Below are positions 7,895-15,819 of a stretch of 46,835 bases of DNA, piece after piece (within the stretch, counting starts at the first letter, position 1; every line of letters starts with the position of its first letter). This stretch comes from an uncultured Propionivibrio sp. (GTDB taxonomy: Bacteria > Pseudomonadota > Gammaproteobacteria > Burkholderiales > Rhodocyclaceae). A program made the position numbers and the translations under genes. The notes under the pieces were generated by a model. It did not search any database. It had not been told where the DNA came from and worked only from the letters and a program-made list of their open reading frames with translations. The DNA lies in assembly GCA_938040985.1 (NCBI GenBank), contig CALHZD010000139.1, forward strand, positions 1 to 46,835, given 5' to 3'.

Positions 7895-9897
7895 CGCCCA
7901 CCCGCCCGTATTTTTTGGGTACAGCGCGGCTGGCCGCCGACGCGGTGACGGTGATCGCGTATCGCCAGCAAACCGCCGAGCGCCATCAGCGCGCAGCCGC
8001 CCCAAATCCAGTTGACGAAGGGCTTGTACTGGATGCGCAGCAGCCAGGCCCCGTCGATCTGCCCGCGCTCGACCGGCTCTCCCAGCGAGACATAAACGTC
8101 GCGCAGCCAGCCCGCGTCGATCGCCGCTTCCGTCATCCACATGCCGGAGGCCGGATAAAAGCGCTTTTCCGGCGCGAGCCGGCGGAACACGAGGCCATGA
8201 CGCAGCAGATCGACCGCGCCCGCCAGCGCCTGGTAATTTTCGCCCGGGACTTGACGAACGCCCTGAAAGCGAAATTCGTAGCCCGCCAGGGCCACACGCT
8301 CGCCCGGCGTCAGGCGGACTTCACGCTCGATCTGATAACCATTGACCAACGCCACGCCGACGACGAATACCGCAACGCCCATATGCGCCAGATGCATGCC
8401 GAGCCAGGCGGCCGGCAGCGGCAGCGGCCCGTTGCGCGTGACACGCGCTGTACGCACAGCACGCAAGCGCCGCACGATATCGAGCAACGCGGTGATGACG
8501 ATCCAGGCCGCCAGCAACATGCTCAGCGCCACCCACGGCTGCCACGGCGCGCCGCCGCCCAGCCGCGCGGCCAGCAGGCTGGCGGCGAGCGCGAACACCG
8601 CCGAGGCCGCCAGCGGGGCGCACAGCGCACGCGCCAGATCGGCCGCGCGCGTGCGCTTCCAGCGGACCCACGGCGACACGCCGATCAGAAAGAGCGCGGG
8701 CATCATCAGCGGGACAAAGACCGCTTCAAAATACGGCGACCCAACGGAAATTCGTCCCCACCCGAGCGTATCGGCAAGCAGCGGGTAAAGTGTGCCGAGC
8801 AGCACCGAGCCGCAGGCGGCCGTGAGCAACACGTTGTTGATCAGCAGCAGCGACTCGCGCGAGCATGGCGCAAAACCGCCGGCCGACCCGGTCTTGCGCG
8901 CACGCCAGGCAAACAGCGCCAACGCGCCGCCGGTCAGAATGACGAGCAGTGCCAGGATAAATACGCCGCGGCGCGGATCGATCGCGAAGGCATGCACCGA
9001 ACTGAGCACGCCGGAACGGACGAGGAAGGCGCCGATCAGCGCGAGAGAGAACGTTGAAATCGCCAGCAAAACCGTCCAGTTTCTAAAACCGCCGCTTTTT
9101 TCCGTCACGGCCAGCGAGTGCAGCAGCGCCGTGCCAGCCAGCCAGGGCATCAGTGCGGCATTCTCCACCGGGTCCCAGAACCACCAGCCGCCCCAGCCGA
9201 GTTCGTAGTACGCCCATCGTGAGCCGAGTGCAATGCCGACCGTCAGGAAGGCCCAGGCGGCAAGCGTCCACGGCCGCGACCCGTGCACCCAGACCATATC
9301 GAGCCGGCTGGCAAACAGTGCGGCAAGCGCAAAAGCATACGCAACCGAAAAGCCGGCATAGCCCATGTAGAGCATCGGCGGATGCAGGATCAGTCCCGGA
9401 TCCTGCAACAGCGGATTGAGCTCACGCCCTTCGGCGGCGGCAGGCAGCAGGCGCACAAACGGATTGGATGCGAACAGGGTGAAGGCGAGGAATCCGGCCA
9501 TCACCAGCCCCAGCACGCCGATGACGCGGGCGGCCATCGCCGCCGGCAGGCGCTGCGCACTACGGGCGACCGCGCCGCCCCACAGGCCAAGCATCGTCAC
9601 CCACAACAGCAGCGAGCCTTCATGCCCGCCCCAGACGCCCGCGACACGATACGGCAGCGGCAGGCGTGTATTGGAATGCTGCGCGACGCAGGCGACGCTA
9701 AAGTCATTGAGGACAAACGCGGCCGTCAGGCAGCCAAACGCAATCAGCAACAGCCATGCCAACACCTGCGCCGCCGGCCGCGCCAATGCCATCCAGTCCG
9801 CCCGCCCATACTGCGCGCCGAGGAGCGGCAACGTCCCCTGCACGAGGGCGGTGCACAGCGCGAGAATGAGTGCAAAGTGCCCAAACTCCGGGATCAT
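7891..9897 (-). CDS. ccmF: CcmF, cytochrome c heme lyase subunit
   Basis: This 668-residue polytopic membrane protein has the tryptophan-rich heme-handling motif G-W-G-G-W-W-F-W-D-P-V-E-N in its middle and helices along its whole length. The conserved N-terminal region V-W-G-G-H-E-G-S-L-L-L-W supplies another typical CcmF block. Together with CcmH and CcmI it ligates heme from holo-CcmE to apocytochrome c. It overlaps ccmG downstream by ATGA. Upstream, its ATG overlaps the stop of a 78-codon gap ORF instead of ccmE. Confidence 0.97.
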   Translation of the reverse strand: MIPEFGHFALILALCTALVQGTLPLLGAQYGRADWMALARPAAQVLAWLLLIAFGCLTAAFVLNDFSVACVAQHSNTRLPLPYRVAGVWGGHEGSLLLWVTMLGLWGGAVARSAQRLPAAMAARVIGVLGLVMAGFLAFTLFASNPFVRLLPAAAEGRELNPLLQDPGLILHPPMLYMGYAGFSVAYAFALAALFASRLDMVWVHGSRPWTLAAWAFLTVGIALGSRWAYYELGWGGWWFWDPVENAALMPWLAGTALLHSLAVTEKSGGFRNWTVLLAISTFSLALIGAFLVRSGVLSSVHAFAIDPRRGVFILALLVILTGGALALFAWRARKTGSAGGFAPCSRESLLLINNVLLTAACGSVLLGTLYPLLADTLGWGRISVGSPYFEAVFVPLMMPALFLIGVSPWVRWKRTRAADLARALCAPLAASAVFALAASLLAARLGGGAPWQPWVALSMLLAAWIVITALLDIVRRLRAVRTARVTRNGPLPLPAAWLGMHLAHMGVAVFVVGVALVNGYQIEREVRLTPGERVALAGYEFRFQGVRQVPGENYQALAGAVDLLRHGLVFRRLAPEKRFYPASGMWMTEAAIDAGWLRDVYVSLGEPVERGQIDGAWLLRIQYKPFVNWIWGGCALMALGGLLAIRDHRHRVGGQPRCTQKIRAGGR

Positions 9898-10130
9898 GCC
9901 GCCCCCGCCACCAACCGCCGCTTCGGCACAACGCCCGGTAAATTTCCGGTAGAAAGGCCGGTAGAAAAGCAGCGGCAGCGGCGGGCGATCGCCTGCGCCA
10001 AACCGGTGCTTCCCGCCCGCGCGCCAGCTCTTCCGGAGTCTGCCTGCCCCAAAAGCAGAGAAACGCCCGGCTCCGGCGCGTTCTTCCGCGCATCCGGCAC
10101 ACCCCTGCCGCGCTCATTCGCGCGCTTCAT
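9894..10130 (-). CDS. Small ORF filling the ccmE-ccmF gap, function unknown
   Basis: A 78-codon frame begins at an ATG overlapping the ccmE stop (10130-10127) and ends in a TGA overlapping the ccmF ATG (9897-9894), so ATGA overlaps exist at both ends. The product is Arg/Gly/Ala-rich and has no domain I recognise. The geometry is the same as for the ORF between rnfG and rnfE. It may be a real coupling peptide, or an insertion tolerated because it keeps the ribosome running. Confidence 0.3.
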   Translation of the reverse strand: MKRANERGRGVPDARKNAPEPGVSLLLGQADSGRAGARAGSTGLAQAIARRCRCFSTGLSTGNLPGVVPKRRLVAGAA

Positions 10131-10594
10131 GGCGTACTCACCGACGGCAAGGACTGCCCGGCCCTCTCATGGTGCATCTGCCCGCCGCCCACGATCTGCG
10201 CGGCTTCCGGCGGCGCGTAATTTTCGTCGTGTTTGGCGAGCACTTCGGACGCCACCAATACGCCGCCATCGAGCCGCCCCTGAACGACCGCGCCTTTCCC
10301 TTCCCTGAACAGATCGGGCAGGATGCCCTGATAGCGCACAGGCACATCGTGCGCCCTATCGGTGATGACGAAAGAGATCGTCACGCCATCGGCCTCGCGC
10401 CGGAGCGTTTTTTCCTTGACCAGACCGCCGAGACGAAACGTCCCGCCGCCTGGCGCCTCACCCGCAACCACCTGCGAGGGGGAGAAAAAGAAGACGAGGT
10501 TGCTGCGCAAGGCATTGAGCACGAGCGCAGCGATCAGCCCGAGCACGCCCAGACCGGCAAATATCAGCAGCAGGCGTTGCCGGCGCGGATTCAA
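10127..10594 (-). CDS. ccmE: CcmE, periplasmic heme chaperone
   Basis: The product has 155 residues. An N-terminal membrane anchor (about 8-28) is followed by an OB-fold domain. The heme-binding motif is K-H-D-E-N-Y, with His122 as the covalent heme attachment residue and Tyr126 as an axial ligand candidate. It receives heme through CcmABCD and delivers it to CcmF. The start overlaps the ccmD stop by ATGA (10591-10594). Length and motif spacing are normal. Confidence 0.96.
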   Translation of the reverse strand: MNPRRQRLLLIFAGLGVLGLIAALVLNALRSNLVFFFSPSQVVAGEAPGGGTFRLGGLVKEKTLRREADGVTISFVITDRAHDVPVRYQGILPDLFREGKGAVVQGRLDGGVLVASEVLAKHDENYAPPEAAQIVGGGQMHHERAGQSLPSVSTP

Positions 10595-10866
10595 AGGTGC
10601 GCCTCGCCGGTGGAAGATGGGGATTGCGCGCCGGCCTGCGGTTTGGAAACGCCAGAATGGACGTCGGGATAGCAGCTGGCCGCAGCTTCACACCTTGATC
10701 CGCCTCGTGACCAGCGGCGGCGCAGACGGGCGATCAAGCGCCTGTGGGCGCGCACAAGCAGCAGCGGTTCGAGCGTCATGACCAGCGCCATGACGGCGAA
10801 TGAACCCCAAACGTAAACGCCATGCCTGCCCATGGCGAGAAAATCGGCAAAACTATGCCAGTGCAT
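10591..10866 (-). CDS. ccmD: CcmD, small membrane component of heme export
   Basis: The start ATG 10866 is chosen because a GGAG Shine-Dalgarno lies about 8 nt upstream and the protein then begins M-H-W-H-S-F-A-D-F-L-A-M-G, a typical CcmD opening. One membrane helix (about 17-36) is followed by a basic R-R-L-I-A-R-L-R-R-R segment. The remaining residues form a tail that makes the protein (91 residues) longer than most CcmD proteins. CcmD stabilises the CcmC-CcmE interaction. A longer in-frame extension upstream is low-complexity and not supported. Confidence 0.85.
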   Translation of the reverse strand: MHWHSFADFLAMGRHGVYVWGSFAVMALVMTLEPLLLVRAHRRLIARLRRRWSRGGSRCEAAASCYPDVHSGVSKPQAGAQSPSSTGEAHL

Positions 10867-11109
10867 ATCCGCGCTCCGTGTATGCCTTCCCCGATCCCGT
10901 ATGTTTATTCGGTTTTTTCCGTGCTTTCCGCATTTTCCATATTCCCGGCCGTTGTGTATTTGCCACCGTTTTTGCCGCCGTGCTTTCCCGCCTCTTTCTA
11001 TCTCCACCGCTGGCCGACCCGACATCCGGGATGCCCGGAATGCCCAAACCGCGTGCAGCCCACGCATTCACTGTGCGTGCGCGATTACCTTGCATCCTCC
11101 GGCCTGTTG
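10867..11109 (-). other. ccmC-ccmD gap with 9-bp-period repeats and an 80-codon frame
   Basis: ccmC and ccmD are separated by 243 bp, unlike the overlaps elsewhere in the operon. The gap holds a 9-bp-period repeat at 10908-10952, read on the plus strand as TTCGGTTTT, TTCCGTGCT, TTCCGCATT, TTCCATATT and CCCGGCCGT. A minus-strand frame from ATG 11095 to 10853 spans the gap and overlaps ccmD by 14 nt. Its product is basic and repetitive (Y-G-K-C-G-K-H-G-K-N equivalents in another frame), so coding is doubtful. Confidence 0.5.
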
Positions 11110-11853
11110 TCACAAATCGCACTCCAGCATCTCGCGCACCCACGGCGCATGCGGCTCGCGTTCGAGCATGAGCCTGCGCACACGCATCAGCGCAACGGCC
11201 AGCGAATACATCCAGCAAGCCAGCGCGCAGAGCAGTATGCCAGTGAACATCACGCCGGCTAGGGAAGATTTCTGGAGATTGATCGTCGCCCCTTGATGCA
11301 GCGTATTCCACCACCTGACCGAAAAGTAGATGATCGGAATATTCACCACGCCCGCCAGCGCCAGAATTGCGCCCGCCCGATCGGCGCGATGCGGATCGTC
11401 GATAGCGGCCTGGAGCGCAATAAAACCAATGTACAGAAACAGCAGGATCAGTTCCGAAGTCAGGCGGGCGTCCCACACCCACCACGTTCCCCACATCGGC
11501 TTGCCCCACAGCGCCCCCGTCCACAGCGAAAGAAAGGCGAACAGCGCGCCCGTCGGCGCCAGCGCCTGCGCCATCATTGCCGGTAGACGGGCGTTGAAAG
11601 CCAGCCCCAGTCCGGCCCAGAAGGCCATCGCCAGATAGATGAACATCGACAGCCACGAAGCCGGCACATGCAGGAAAATGATGCGATAGCTCTCGCCCTG
11701 CTGCGCATCGGCCGGCGCGATCAAAAAACCGACCGCCAGCCCGGCGATGCCGAACAGCGCCGCCAGCGCCCAGAACCACGGAATCATCCGGCCGGCGAGC
11801 GGATAAACGCTTTGCGGACTCATCAAACAGTCAATATTGAAGCCTTTCAGCAT
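11110..11853 (-). CDS. ccmC: CcmC, heme handling protein
   Basis: The product has 247 residues from ATG 11853, which overlaps the ccmB end by 7 nt. An alternative ATG at 11823 (M-S-P-Q-S-V) would give 237 residues but has no Shine-Dalgarno. Six hydrophobic helices are visible. The WWD heme domain reads W-G-T-W-W-V-W-D-A-R-L-T-S, with flanking histidines in Y-R-I-I-F-L-H-V-P-A-S-W and T-L-H-Q-G. CcmC loads heme onto CcmE in the periplasm. It sits in the normal place between ccmB and ccmD. Confidence 0.95.
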   Translation of the reverse strand: MLKGFNIDCLMSPQSVYPLAGRMIPWFWALAALFGIAGLAVGFLIAPADAQQGESYRIIFLHVPASWLSMFIYLAMAFWAGLGLAFNARLPAMMAQALAPTGALFAFLSLWTGALWGKPMWGTWWVWDARLTSELILLFLYIGFIALQAAIDDPHRADRAGAILALAGVVNIPIIYFSVRWWNTLHQGATINLQKSSLAGVMFTGILLCALACWMYSLAVALMRVRRLMLEREPHAPWVREMLECDL

Positions 11854-12530
11854 GAATCCGGCGACTCCAAAGCAATGCGGACAGCGGCGGCGGCAGGCCA
11901 GGGCGCAAAAAACACGCCGCCCAGCGACAAGGCCGCCAGCAGCGAAAGATGCGCTTTGGCGCCGACACCGGACACGGCGGCCTCCACGGCGCCCGTCCCA
12001 AATAGTAGCACCGGGACATAGAGCGGCAGCACCAGCAGCGAGAGCAGAATACCGCCGCCGCGCACGCCCAGCGTCAACGCCGCGCCGATGGCGCCGAGGG
12101 CGGACAGCGCCGGTGTGCCGATCAACAGCGAAAGCGTCAGCGTCCATGAAGCTTCCGGGGAAATGCCGAACGGCACGCCCAGCGCCGGCGCCAGCAGGCT
12201 CAGCGGCAGCCCGGAAACCAGCCAGTGCGCAAGTGTTTTGCCCAGCACGACCAGCGCCAGCGGCTGCGGCAGCAGCACCAGCTGTTCCAGCGTGCCATCG
12301 CGAAAATCCTCGGCAAACAGGCGCGGCAAAGAAAGCAGCACCGCCAGCAAGGCCGCCACCCACAGCGCACCGGGCGCCATCCGGCGCAAAAGCATTGGTT
12401 CCGGCCCGATGCCGAGCGGAAACAGACTGACGACGACAATAAAAAAACACAGCGTCTGCGCCGCGTCGGTCCGCCGGCGCAGCGCCAGGCGCAGGTCGCG
12501 CCGGATCAGTGAAAAGACGAAGCCGGCCAT
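11847..12530 (-). CDS. ccmB: CcmB, membrane subunit of the heme-export ABC complex
   Basis: This 227-residue protein has six predicted membrane helices. The cytoplasmic stretch F-A-E-D-F-R-D-G-T-L-E-Q-L is a conserved CcmB block. It follows ccmA with a 1-nt gap and overlaps ccmC. Known role: forms the ABC module with CcmA that drives release of holo-CcmE from CcmC. Nothing unusual is seen. Confidence 0.95.
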   Translation of the reverse strand: MAGFVFSLIRRDLRLALRRRTDAAQTLCFFIVVVSLFPLGIGPEPMLLRRMAPGALWVAALLAVLLSLPRLFAEDFRDGTLEQLVLLPQPLALVVLGKTLAHWLVSGLPLSLLAPALGVPFGISPEASWTLTLSLLIGTPALSALGAIGAALTLGVRGGGILLSLLVLPLYVPVLLFGTGAVEAAVSGVGAKAHLSLLAALSLGGVFFAPWPAAAAVRIALESPDSC

Positions 12531-12531
12531 C

Positions 12532-13152
12532 TCACGCCCCCAGCGTCAGCCGCCTGGCTGCCGTTACGGGCATATCGACGGTCTGATGCGTAGTCAGTAC
12601 CACCACGCCGCCGCATCGCACATGGCGGCCGATCAATGCCGCGACGCATCCGGTGGCCGCAGCATCCAGCGCGGCGAAAGGTTCATCGAGCAGCCAGAGC
12701 GGCTGCCGCGCGCAGGCCAGCCGCGCCAGCGCCACACGCCGCCGCTGACCCTGCGACAAGCGGCCGCAGGGAATTTCTTCCGTTTCCCCCGTCAGGCCAA
12801 GCTGCGCCAGGGCATCACGCGCTGCCGCCTCATCGAGCCGGATTCCGGCCAGATGCGCCGCCATCCGCACATTCTCCAGCGGCGTCAGTTCATTCTTGAG
12901 CGCATCCCGATGGCCGATGAGGCACAGCTCACGGCGAAAATCCACGCCCAGCCGCGCAATCGGCACGCCCCGCCAGCGGATTTCACCGGCCGCCGCTGGC
13001 AACAGCCCGCACAGCAAGCGCAACAGACTGGTTTTTCCGCTGCCGTTATCTCCCTGCACGTGCAGCAGTTCGCCGTCTGTCAGGCGAAAGGACAAACCGC
13101 GGAATAAACGGCGCCCGCCGCGAATGCATTCCAGGCCGGAAACGTCGAGCAT
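12532..13152 (-). CDS. ccmA: CcmA, ATPase of the cytochrome c maturation ABC complex
   Basis: The product has 206 residues. Walker A is G-D-N-G-S-G-K-T (34-41), the ABC signature is L-S-Q-G-Q, Walker B is L-W-L-L-D-E-P-F, and the switch His lies in T-T-H-Q. It is the first gene of the operon ccmABCDEFGHI, which reads leftwards to 5782. The short length and gene order identify CcmA rather than another ABC ATPase. Confidence 0.96.
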   Translation of the reverse strand: MLDVSGLECIRGGRRLFRGLSFRLTDGELLHVQGDNGSGKTSLLRLLCGLLPAAAGEIRWRGVPIARLGVDFRRELCLIGHRDALKNELTPLENVRMAAHLAGIRLDEAAARDALAQLGLTGETEEIPCGRLSQGQRRRVALARLACARQPLWLLDEPFAALDAAATGCVAALIGRHVRCGGVVVLTTHQTVDMPVTAARRLTLGA

Positions 13153-13554
13153 GGGGGAAATCCAGGGAAATCAAATAGAGAAGCCAAAAGCGCGCCACTG
13201 CCCGCTACGGACGACAGCACCGTATGGACCGGACAATTCAAGTGACACGGCCGACGCGGCAAAGCGGCTGGCGCCCCTGACAAATACAGGAAATGCGGGA
13301 AGTGTATACGAATTACCAATCCGTCCCCATTCCGGTGCGGGTTGCGCGCGCAATCATGCAGTGAAATACAAACATACAGACCTGTCCTTGTCCATATGAT
13401 CCCGGCAGGATTCCCAGTCAATCCTCCATCGACCGGCACACCGTCGCAACTATCGCAAACGAGGCGCTGTCCGCACGGCAACGCCGCCTGCATCGGTTGC
13501 CCGCTGCACGCGGCGCTCCGCTCTGCGTGAACGGCATAGAAAATGAACGGACTA
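13153..13554. other. Intergenic region upstream of ccmA
   Basis: About 400 bp separate ccmA (leftward) from the secreted-protein locus (rightward). No convincing gene is seen. A short 9-bp-period motif (GGAAATGCGGGAAGTG, about 13290-13305) is the reverse complement of the unit found between ccmC and ccmD. Promoters for ccmA must lie here, but none stands out. A 62-codon plus-strand frame at 13342-13530 with three clustered Cys codons is not convincing. Confidence 0.5.
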
Positions 13555-13583
13555 TTGACAATTAAACATCAAAACACAAGAAT
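13555..13583 (+). promoter_or_regulatory. Putative sigma-70 promoter for the secreted-protein locus
   Basis: A perfect -35 hexamer TTGACA (13555-13560) is followed after 17 bp by AAGAAT (13578-13583, 4 of 6 matches to TATAAT) in an AT-rich segment. A transcript would start near 13590, about 40 bp before ATG 13631. This also argues against an upstream ATG at 13543. Confidence 0.5.
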
Positions 13584-13630
13584 AATTCTCATAATTTCTC
13601 CACCTGATAGCCCGATTTATAACTTCCAAA

Positions 13631-14040
13631 ATGCCATTCTCCCTGCGGACTTTTCCATATCTTTGTTCTTTAGGCGCTACTTTATGCTGGGCATATCTGT
13701 CCCTTGCCGGAACCGCAGATGCCAGTCAGCAGGAAATGCCGGAAACTGAGGGAAAGTTCGGGCTGCCGGGCGCTACAATCGGTGCAGTTGGATCTAGCGC
13801 GGCATATGCCGGTTCAGTCATGACATCGGGCGAGCAAAGTTCATGGGCAGGCTTTACAGAAGCAGCATCTATCGGTGCGACCGGTGGTTTTTTGGAGGTC
13901 CAGTTAGCGGATGGGTCGGAAAAGCCATTCTCTCAAGCCAAGTGGGATTTTATGCAGGCTTGGTAGGAGGCTTGGTGAAGCGGGAAATTGAATGCCTTAG
14001 CTTACAAAGCATTGATCGTAATGGCGAGAGGGATTGCTGA
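13631..14040 (+). CDS. Glycine-rich secreted protein with internal frame shift (possible programmed -1 frameshift or pseudogene)
   Basis: The zero frame from ATG 13631 encodes a Sec signal peptide (cleavage likely after T-A-D-A or nearby) and a Gly/Ala/Ser-rich segment (G-A-T-I-G-A-V-G-S-S-A-A-Y-A-G). It ends at 13966 after 111 residues. The plausible continuation lies in the -1 frame: G-G-P-V-S-G-W-V-G-K-A-I-L-S-S-Q-V-G-F-Y, then A-G-L-V-G-G-L-V, ending at 14040. The frames join exactly at T TTT TTG (13888-13894), a canonical slippery heptamer. A shift there gives a 136-residue protein whose stop overlaps the next ATG (TGATG). The GxxxG-rich hydrophobic part resembles membrane-active peptides. 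A lost T in a homopolymer is the alternative explanation. No homologue is recognised. Confidence 0.5.
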
Positions 14041-14258
14041 TGGAGGTTGCTGCTGACTGGGGCTGGTGCCATTCGCCCGTCACCATCGGTCTCGGCCTAA
14101 GTTTTTGTTTGGCAATGGCCATTCTGGTCGGCACGTTCCGGGGGCGGGCATGGCGCAAAATGCTGAAAGTATCGGAAATGGAGTTCTTCCTGATCATCGC
14201 ATGCTTTGCGTTTGTCCAGCCGTTCATCCGCCCTCTGGCGCAACATATTTGCCGATAA
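14040..14258 (+). CDS. Small two-helix membrane protein, paralogue 1 of a local family
   Basis: The product has 72 residues. The ATG at 14040 shares its A with the upstream -1-frame stop. N-terminal Cys10 is followed by helix 1 (about 16-33), the basic loop R-G-R-A-W-R-K-M-L-K (34-43), helix 2 (about 47-60) and a short tail F-V-Q-P-F-I-R-P-L-A-Q-H-I-C-R with His69 and Cys71. By the positive-inside rule both ends lie in the periplasm, so Cys10 and Cys71 could pair. Related proteins lie at 14264, 15820 and 16215. No known domain is recognised. Small membrane proteins beside a Gly-rich secreted peptide suggest an immunity-like or chaperone role, but that is inference. Confidence 0.7.
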   Translation: MEVAADWGWCHSPVTIGLGLSFCLAMAILVGTFRGRAWRKMLKVSEMEFFLIIACFAFVQPFIRPLAQHICR

Positions 14259-14263
14259 CACCC

Positions 14264-14482
14264 ATGAGCGACATTCTTCATGCTGGATGCCGATTCCTGA
14301 CACCGTCAATCGCCGGCGCCGGAATTGTTCTGATAACTGCCGCGCTGATCGCCGTGGTGAGGAGAAAACCGTGGCGCGACATGCTGAAGCTCTCCGGCGC
14401 TGAATCGATCCTGACCTTCCTGCTGGCCTTCAACACTTGATCGTGCGTCGCGCCCACGCTGGAGCGCTTTCTTTGCCGGTAG
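14264..14482 (+). pseudogene. Paralogue 2 of the small membrane protein family, interrupted by TGA
   Basis: ATG 14264 opens a 58-residue product ending at TGA 14438-14440. It has Cys9, helix 1 (about 14-32), the loop R-R-K-P-W-R-D-M-L-K matching paralogue 1, and helix 2. Read through the TGA, the same frame gives S-C-V-A-P-T-L-E-R-F-L-C-R and stops at TAG 14480-14482. This recalls the tail of paralogue 1, which also ends in C-R, although the family His is missing. A nonsense mutation in a former 72-residue gene is the simplest view. The shortened product could still be made. Confidence 0.5.
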
Positions 14483-14517
14483 CGGGGGCGTACGCGCGAT
14501 GCCTAGATACTGTAGAG

Positions 14518-14774
14518 TTGCGCATTTGCCTTGCCGCATTGAGCCTCGTGGCGGGCAATTGCGCCTGCGGTGCGGAAATCGACGCTTTCGGGCGTTTTAT
14601 CGATTCGATGCCGGTGCGTATCTGGCGCGCATTGCGGAAGACTACGGATTCAAGCCCGTCGGACGGGTGCTCGCGCTGCCGCGCGCCGGCGTCAAGGTGA
14701 CGATTAACGAAGGATTCTCGCGAGTATCCGGCGACGATGCCGGCATCGTTCCGCCGCCGTCGGCAATCGAATAA
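14518..14774 (+). pseudogene. Frameshifted small secreted protein, function unknown
   Basis: One frame (TTG 14518 or an upstream start) begins like a signal peptide: M-R-I-C-L-A-A-L-S-L-V-A-G, then E-I-D-A-F-G-R-F. The continuation F-D-A-G-A-Y-L-A-R-I-A-E-D-Y-G-F-K-P and on to S-A-I-E stop (14774) lies in another frame. The two can be joined by adding one T to the TTTT tract at about 14595. Read alone, the second frame has an Arg/Cys-rich start (ATG 14499) that looks unnatural. No family is recognised. The single-T loss parallels the frame break in the Gly-rich gene upstream. Confidence 0.35.
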
Positions 14775-14835
14775 GGCCGGACTACCGGAATTTCACCGGA
14801 TGCATGGAACCTGCAAAACCTCAAGGAGAAAACTT

Positions 14836-15771
14836 ATGCGACACACTGATGCAAACGTGCAAACTCCGCCGAAATACGCCCGATTGGCCGTCGGCTTATG
14901 GATTGCGGCCGGCCTGTGCTGCTTGAACGCGCCGGCGGCGCGTGCGGAATCCGCCGTCCGGACAAAGCCCGCCGCCACGGCTGAGCGTGCGGCGACGGCG
15001 GATGCGCAAGCCACCCAGCTACGGGCGCTGATGGAAAAATCAGGCGCCAGCGCCGCCCTGGATGCCGTCCCGGAGAATATGAAGAGGGGCATCGACGAAA
15101 CGCTCAAAAAAGCGCCGAAACGCCCGGATGTCGAGCAGTTGCGCAGGCTGTACGCGGTCATCGACACGGCTTATGCACCGGAAAAAACGAAGGCGATGTT
15201 CTTCCAGCGCCTTTCCGAAAAAATTCCGCCGGAACTGGGCGCAAAGGTTCTGGCCTTTTTGGATTCGCCGCTGGGCAGACGCATCGTCGAACGGGAAAAA
15301 CGCTGGCAGGACCCGAAGGTTTTTGCCCAAATCCAGGTCAACGCGGCCAAGCTGATTGCCGAGCTGGGCGGCAATACGACGCGCCTGGCGCTTTATCAAT
15401 CGCTCGACCAGGCGCTGGAATTGACGCCGAATGCAGTCAAAAGCTTTATTTCCACCGCCATGGCCGTCAATGCCGCCTTGCTTTCCGGCCAGTTTGAAAT
15501 GCAGAACCGGCCGACGCTGGCCGAGATCCGGAAAAATCTGGAGTCCCAGCAGTTCGCCATTGCCAGCGCCATGTCGCAAACAATGCTCAGCAGCATGGCC
15601 TATGCTTACCGTAACCTGTCGGAAGCGGAACTGAACGCCTATCTCCAGTTCGCGCTTTCGCCGGAAGGCAAAGACTTCACCCGCGAATCCTCCGCGATTC
15701 TCTCCCAGATCATGATGGAGTGCGCCTACGACGCAGGCAGGCTGGCCCAGCCCGAACAACCGCCGATCTGA
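14836..15771 (+). CDS. Periplasmic protein with DUF2059-like segments, function unknown
   Basis: ATG 14836 has a strong Shine-Dalgarno (AAGGAG, 14823-14828). The product has 311 residues. A signal peptide (hydrophobic about 17-35, then A-R-A-E) is followed by a helical, Lys/Glu-rich domain. Two stretches look like the DUF2059 signature: F-L-D-S-P-L-G-R-R-I-V in the first half, and L-S-E-A-E-L-N-A-Y-L-Q-F-A-L-S-P-E-G-K-D-F near the end. Members of that family are periplasmic and poorly characterised. The gene is intact and lies between the two pairs of small membrane proteins, 48 bp before paralogue 3, so it may be co-transcribed with paralogues 3 and 4. Confidence 0.7.
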   Translation: MRHTDANVQTPPKYARLAVGLWIAAGLCCLNAPAARAESAVRTKPAATAERAATADAQATQLRALMEKSGASAALDAVPENMKRGIDETLKKAPKRPDVEQLRRLYAVIDTAYAPEKTKAMFFQRLSEKIPPELGAKVLAFLDSPLGRRIVEREKRWQDPKVFAQIQVNAAKLIAELGGNTTRLALYQSLDQALELTPNAVKSFISTAMAVNAALLSGQFEMQNRPTLAEIRKNLESQQFAIASAMSQTMLSSMAYAYRNLSEAELNAYLQFALSPEGKDFTRESSAILSQIMMECAYDAGRLAQPEQPPI

Positions 15772-15819
15772 GCCTTTCCGTTTCCTTGAAACAGCAAGAT
15801 TTTTTGGAGTTAGCAGGCA

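Noticed and set aside
7768..10308. Long plus-strand open frames opposite ccmF and ccmE
   Set aside because: They are antisense shadows of high-GC genes, with Arg/Gln-rich composition and no Shine-Dalgarno. The minus-strand ccm genes carry all family motifs.
13342..13530. Plus-strand ORF with RCPHGNAACIGCPLH, resembling an Fe-S cluster motif
   Set aside because: It is only 62 codons long, without a ribosome binding site or any surrounding domain, and overlaps presumed ccmA promoter DNA.
13543..13749. Upstream ATG 13543 as start of a 68-residue protein
   Set aside because: It begins upstream of the TTGACA promoter box and its frame loses the signal peptide seen from ATG 13631.
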